DNA of 7,745 nucleotides from Aquificaceae bacterium (GTDB lineage Bacteria > Aquificota > Aquificia > Aquificales > Aquificaceae). The position numbers and the translations under genes are program-made. The notes under the pieces were generated by a model that was given only the letters and a program-made list of their open reading frames with translations, searched no databases and was not told where the DNA came from. Below, in pieces: positions 6,016 through 7,745 of the stretch. Location: contig WFYH01000171.1 in assembly GCA_015490215.1 (NCBI GenBank), forward strand, positions 1 through 7,745. Reading direction: 5' to 3'. How positions within the stretch are numbered: the stretch's first letter is position 1; each line of letters starts with the position of its first letter.

Positions 6016-6152
6016 GCAGGTGCGGTGCACAAGAGGGTTTGCGGGTGTCCAAATGCCGCCTGCCGGGTCTGTGGACACCCTGAAAAGGCGGGGTATAAAT
6101 AGCCCGGCACCCGAGCTGTGCCATTAGCACGGTTCGGGTAGTTAGATTAGCA
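6016..6152 (+). ncRNA. GC-rich structured leader or small RNA, family not recognised
   Basis: Between the -10 box and the sulfur-carrier ATG lies a stretch with no convincing gene, about 62% G+C over 6016-6140. That is clearly richer than the AT-rich flank to its left, and such enrichment is typical of structured RNA in thermophiles. Visible helices are GGGTGTCCA/TGGACACCC (6043-6051 with 6072-6080, nine perfect pairs); CCGCCT/AGGCGG (6056-6061 with 6086-6091) and TGCCGGG/CCCGGCA (6061-6067 with 6103-6109), both of which pair the first loop with downstream sequence and so would be pseudoknots; and a 13-pair hairpin at 6109-6139. It could be a cis-acting regulator such as a riboswitch, or an independent small RNA processed from the operon. 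It does not match the riboswitch cores I can recall (TPP, SAM-I, cobalamin, FMN, glycine, cyclic-di-GMP, fluoride), nor the conserved SRP RNA loop. I cannot name it. Confidence 0.55.
6109..6139 (+). other. 13-bp RNA hairpin just upstream of the sulfur-carrier start
   Basis: ACCCGAGCTGTGC (6109-6121), loop CATTA (6122-6126) and GCACGGTTCGGGT (6127-6139) form 13 consecutive pairs, two of them G-U. No T-tract follows, so it is not a standard intrinsic terminator. It ends 13 nt before the ATG at 6153. A competing GGCAC/GTGCC hairpin (6106-6110 with 6118-6122) uses part of the left arm, so alternative folds are possible. Confidence 0.6.
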
Positions 6153-6434
6153 ATGGCGGTAACTGTTAGGGTTCCTACACCTTTGAGGAGGCTTACCGAC
6201 GGTCAAGGAGAGGTTGAGGTTGAGGCTAAAACCGTTAGGGAAGCTATAGAGAAGTTGGATCAGCAGTATCCGGGATTTAAGGAGAGGCTCCTTGATGAGA
6301 ACGGAGAACTGAGAAAGTTCGTAAACCTCTACCTTAACGATGAAGACATAAGGTTTCTCAAGGGAGCGGATACGGAGCTAAAGGACGGTGATGTTCTCTC
6401 CATAGTTCCCGCCATAGCGGGCGGAAAATCTTAG
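6153..6434 (+). CDS. MoaD/ThiS-family sulfur-carrier protein, CysO-like
   Basis: This is a ubiquitin-fold carrier that is activated at its C-terminal glycine and carries sulfur as a thiocarboxylate. Of the family it most resembles mycobacterial CysO, the carrier for cysteine synthesis with O-phosphoserine sulfhydrylase CysM: both start with VTV-x-(I/V)-PT and share FVN-(L/I)-Y-(L/V)-NDED-(I/V)-RF and a DGD-x3-I-(L/V)-PA-(I/V)-AGG ending. MoaD (molybdopterin) or ThiS (thiamine) roles are alternatives but fit less well. The 93-residue product ends GGKS, so two residues must be removed before the Gly-Gly can be adenylated, as JAMM-type peptidases do for some relatives. The ATG at 6153 is the only in-frame start after a stop at 6096 and gives the conserved N-terminus, but no Shine-Dalgarno is visible. 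The stop TAG directly abuts the ATG of the nuclease gene. The structured leader upstream suggests RNA-level control. Confidence 0.88.
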   Translation: MAVTVRVPTPLRRLTDGQGEVEVEAKTVREAIEKLDQQYPGFKERLLDENGELRKFVNLYLNDEDIRFLKGADTELKDGDVLSIVPAIAGGKS

Positions 6435-7019
6435 ATGCGCAAGAAAAACCCTCCCCTTCTGTGGAAGCTCTTTTCCTATGGCCTCGTTGTTCTTGTGTTG
6501 CTCACCTACGTTAAGCGCTCGGAGGAGCAGTTTAAAAGGTTAGGCGGTGCCAACGCCAAAGAGAGTTCCAATGATCGTATCCCTTGCGTTGTGGTTAAGG
6601 TATACGACGGTGACACTTTCAAGTGCAGGCTCAAAAGTGGAGAAGAGGTAAAGGTAAGACTCATAGGTGTGGACACCCCCGAAAGCAGAAAGAACAGGAA
6701 AGCTTACAGGGACGCAAGAAGAAGCGGTATGGATATAGAGGAAATCATAGAGATGGGCAGAAAAGCTTCCCGCTTTACGAAGAAGCTCATTCCTCCCGGG
6801 ACCACCGTATACCTTGAAACGGACGTTCAACTCCACGACCGTTACGGAAGGCTTTTGGCTTACGTGTACCTTCCCGACGGGAGGATGCTGAACGAGGTCC
6901 TACTTGAAGAGGGTTACGCTACTGTCTATACGGTTCCCCCCAACGTAAAGTATGCGGAGCGTTTCAGAAAACTCCAGCGCAAAGCCATGGAGCTGGGGAA
7001 GGGTCTCTGGGCTGAGTGA
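6435..7019 (+). CDS. Membrane-anchored thermonuclease (staphylococcal nuclease homologue)
   Basis: SNase-fold enzymes are calcium-dependent nucleases that cut DNA and RNA. Residues of about 9-24 are a hydrophobic segment after the basic MRKKN, so the protein is probably anchored in the inner membrane with its catalytic domain in the periplasm. The catalytic domain runs from about 48 to the end. By comparison with staphylococcal nuclease, YDGDT gives D58 and D60 (Asp19 and Asp21), VRLIGVDTPES gives R75, D80 and E83 (Arg35, Asp40, Glu43), and DRYGR gives R139 (Arg87), so the active site is complete. Residues of about 84-107 form a charged loop before the GRKASRFTKKLI helix. The gene starts immediately after the sulfur-carrier stop (TAG-ATG) with GGGCGGA upstream, and its stop overlaps the next ATG by 1 nt. 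Uptake or salvage of external nucleic acid is plausible; a link to its sulfur-related neighbours is not evident and may be only operon packing. Confidence 0.92.
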   Translation: MRKKNPPLLWKLFSYGLVVLVLLTYVKRSEEQFKRLGGANAKESSNDRIPCVVVKVYDGDTFKCRLKSGEEVKVRLIGVDTPESRKNRKAYRDARRSGMDIEEIIEMGRKASRFTKKLIPPGTTVYLETDVQLHDRYGRLLAYVYLPDGRMLNEVLLEEGYATVYTVPPNVKYAERFRKLQRKAMELGKGLWAE

Positions 7020-7570
7020 TGGGCTACTTTCCCTTTTTTATAGATATCAGGGACAAGAAGGTGCTGGTTGTGGGCGGGGGGAAGGTAGCCACCAGAAAGG
7101 TTGAAAAGCTCCTCCCCTTTACAAACAACATAACCGTAGTAGCACCCAAGGTCACGGAGACCATAAAACGCTTGGCAAAAGAGGGAAAGATAACCCTAAA
7201 GAAAAGAAGGTTTCTGGTAAGCGATTTAAAGGACGCCTTTGCGGTTATAGTGGCTGTGGACAGTTTGGCTTTGCAAAGGAGGATATTCAAACTCTGTGAG
7301 AAAAGGGGTATCCTCTGCAACTCGGTGGACTCCCCCGACTACTGTAATTTTATATTTCCCTCCCTCGTCGTTAGGGGGGACTTGGTTATCGGCATAAGCA
7401 CAGGGGGAAGGGTTCCCGCCCTTTCAAAAAGGGTGAGGGAAATAATAGAGAGCTGTCTTCCGGAGAATGTAGACAGGATTTTGGAGGAGGTAGCCCGCCT
7501 TAGGGAGTCTTTGAAGAAAGGTGAAAAAAGGCAGGAGCTTATAAAGAGGATAGTGGAGGAAAGGCTGTGA
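7019..7570 (+). CDS. Precorrin-2 dehydrogenase / sirohydrochlorin ferrochelatase (CysG N-terminal, Met8/SirC type)
   Basis: This enzyme family oxidises precorrin-2 to sirohydrochlorin with NAD and in many members also inserts iron to give siroheme, the cofactor of sulfite and nitrite reductases. Counting from the ATG at 7019, the 183-residue product has the usual FPFFIDIRDKKVLVVGGGKVA opening, with the dinucleotide-binding GGGKVA at 19-24. It then shows DAFAVIVAVD (72-81), NSVDSPDYCNFIFPS (101-115) with D104 at the position of the catalytic Asp of CysG and Met8, and ISTGGRVPALSKRVREIIE (126-144). The C-terminal helical part is short and there is no methyltransferase domain, so uroporphyrinogen methylation must be done by another protein. 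ATG at 7019 overlaps the upstream TGA (TGATG) and is preferred. A GTG at 7016 directly before it would add one residue. It ends with a 4-nt overlap (GTGA) into lpxD. Confidence 0.93.
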   Translation: MGYFPFFIDIRDKKVLVVGGGKVATRKVEKLLPFTNNITVVAPKVTETIKRLAKEGKITLKKRRFLVSDLKDAFAVIVAVDSLALQRRIFKLCEKRGILCNSVDSPDYCNFIFPSLVVRGDLVIGISTGGRVPALSKRVREIIESCLPENVDRILEEVARLRESLKKGEKRQELIKRIVEERL

Positions 7571-7745
7571 GACTCGGAGAGCTTGCGGATCTCTTGGGGG
7601 GGAAGCTGATAGGAGACCAGAACGTGGAGATAAAGGGCGTCTCCTCCCCCCAAAAACCGAAAGAGGGAACGGTGGTTTTCTGCCAGAGCGATAAGGACGT
7701 GGAAGGGGCAAGGGCGGGGAAGCCGAGCGCTCTGGTAACAAACAA
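7567..7745 (+). CDS. lpxD: UDP-3-O-acylglucosamine N-acyltransferase LpxD (5' part, cut by the window edge)
   Basis: LpxD adds the N-linked hydroxyacyl chain in lipid A synthesis. Only 59 codons are present, from the GTG at 7567. They match the small N-terminal uridine-binding domain: RLGELADLLGGKLIGD, then VEIKGVSSPQKPKEGTVVFC, then SALVTN, which correspond to the family pattern of a leading helix, G-D-x-x-V-E-I-x-G-V, a P/E-x-G turn before F, and an A-x-x-V strand. The hexapeptide-repeat acyltransferase body lies outside the window, so this rests on the N-terminus alone; MurE or MurF N-domains look partly similar but lack this pattern. The GTG overlaps the stop of the siroheme gene (GTGA), and GGAGGAAAGG just upstream can serve as ribosome site. 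Its presence indicates a lipopolysaccharide-bearing outer membrane. Confidence 0.75.
   Translation, partial: MRLGELADLLGGKLIGDQNVEIKGVSSPQKPKEGTVVFCQSDKDVEGARAGKPSALVTN

Noticed and set aside
6043..6091. HDV-like self-cleaving ribozyme
   Set aside because: The order of the 9-bp stem and the pseudoknot helix, and the CUGA after the stem, recall the HDV layout. However, the would-be catalytic C (6080) is base-paired, there is no P1.1 GG/CC pair in place, and P3/P4 are absent.
6109..6145. Intrinsic terminator from the 13-bp hairpin
   Set aside because: No T-tract follows (AGTTAGATTAG), and a coding start comes 13 nt later.
6016..6152. A known riboswitch, SRP RNA or tmRNA
   Set aside because: I compared by eye with the conserved cores of TPP, SAM-I, cobalamin, FMN, glycine, cyclic-di-GMP and fluoride riboswitches and the GGAAGCAGCC loop of SRP RNA; none is present. 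6S RNA cannot be excluded, but the two ends do not pair into its long rod.
7424..7741. Minus-strand open frame of 105 codons with Pro/Arg/Ser-rich product
   Set aside because: Shadow of the siroheme gene and lpxD. Its composition is that of an antisense frame, and the plus-strand genes have clear motifs and coupled starts.
1..7745. Mobile elements, CRISPR arrays, phage or toxin-antitoxin genes
   Set aside because: No transposase, integrase, direct-repeat array or target-site duplication was seen; the genes are housekeeping types, and I saw no tract whose composition suggests an insertion apart from the GC-rich leader.

Overview
The window looks like chromosomal DNA of a thermophilic bacterium, most likely Aquificota (Aquificaceae-like). 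This is inference. It rests on Lys/Glu-rich proteins, heavy AGG/AGA and ATA codon use, very tight gene packing with TTG and GTG starts, and a GAF-HD-GYP protein whose metal ligands line up, offset by one, with those I recall for the Persephonella marina enzyme. Genes for peptidoglycan precursors and lipid A indicate a Gram-negative envelope.

Left block (1-3553, minus strand): a division and cell-wall cluster transcribed murB > ddl > ftsQ > ftsA, with ftsA running off the left edge. murB and ddl overlap by 38 nt, ddl and ftsQ are 1 nt apart, and ftsQ and ftsA are 6 nt apart, so this is almost certainly one operon. MurB and Ddl make peptidoglycan precursors; FtsQ and FtsA belong to the divisome.

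Middle block (3590-5861, plus strand): it diverges from murB across a 36-bp gap in which AT-rich -10-like boxes overlap. It encodes a stand-alone DEDDy 3'-5' exonuclease of the PolB-exonuclease-like family, a GAF-HD-GYP protein (probable cyclic-di-GMP phosphodiesterase), and a small membrane-anchored protein with four cysteines and no recognised family. A tRNA-Arg (anticodon CCT) on the minus strand ends only 5 bp from the last of these, tail to tail, with its own good promoter.

Right block (6004-7745, plus strand): a -10 box is followed by a GC-rich stretch of about 137 nt with strong RNA-structure potential (a perfect 9-bp stem, two candidate pseudoknot helices and a 13-bp hairpin). It leads into a CysO-like MoaD/ThiS sulfur carrier that has no evident Shine-Dalgarno. 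This is followed with no gaps by a membrane-anchored thermonuclease, a precorrin-2 dehydrogenase/sirohydrochlorin ferrochelatase, and the 5' end of lpxD. The sulfur carrier and the siroheme enzyme suggest a link to sulfur assimilation.

Most of the window is orthodox housekeeping sequence. The part I cannot explain, and the best candidate for something undescribed, is the structured leader or small RNA at about 6016-6152. I saw no mobile elements, CRISPR arrays, long repeats or convincing intrinsic terminators.
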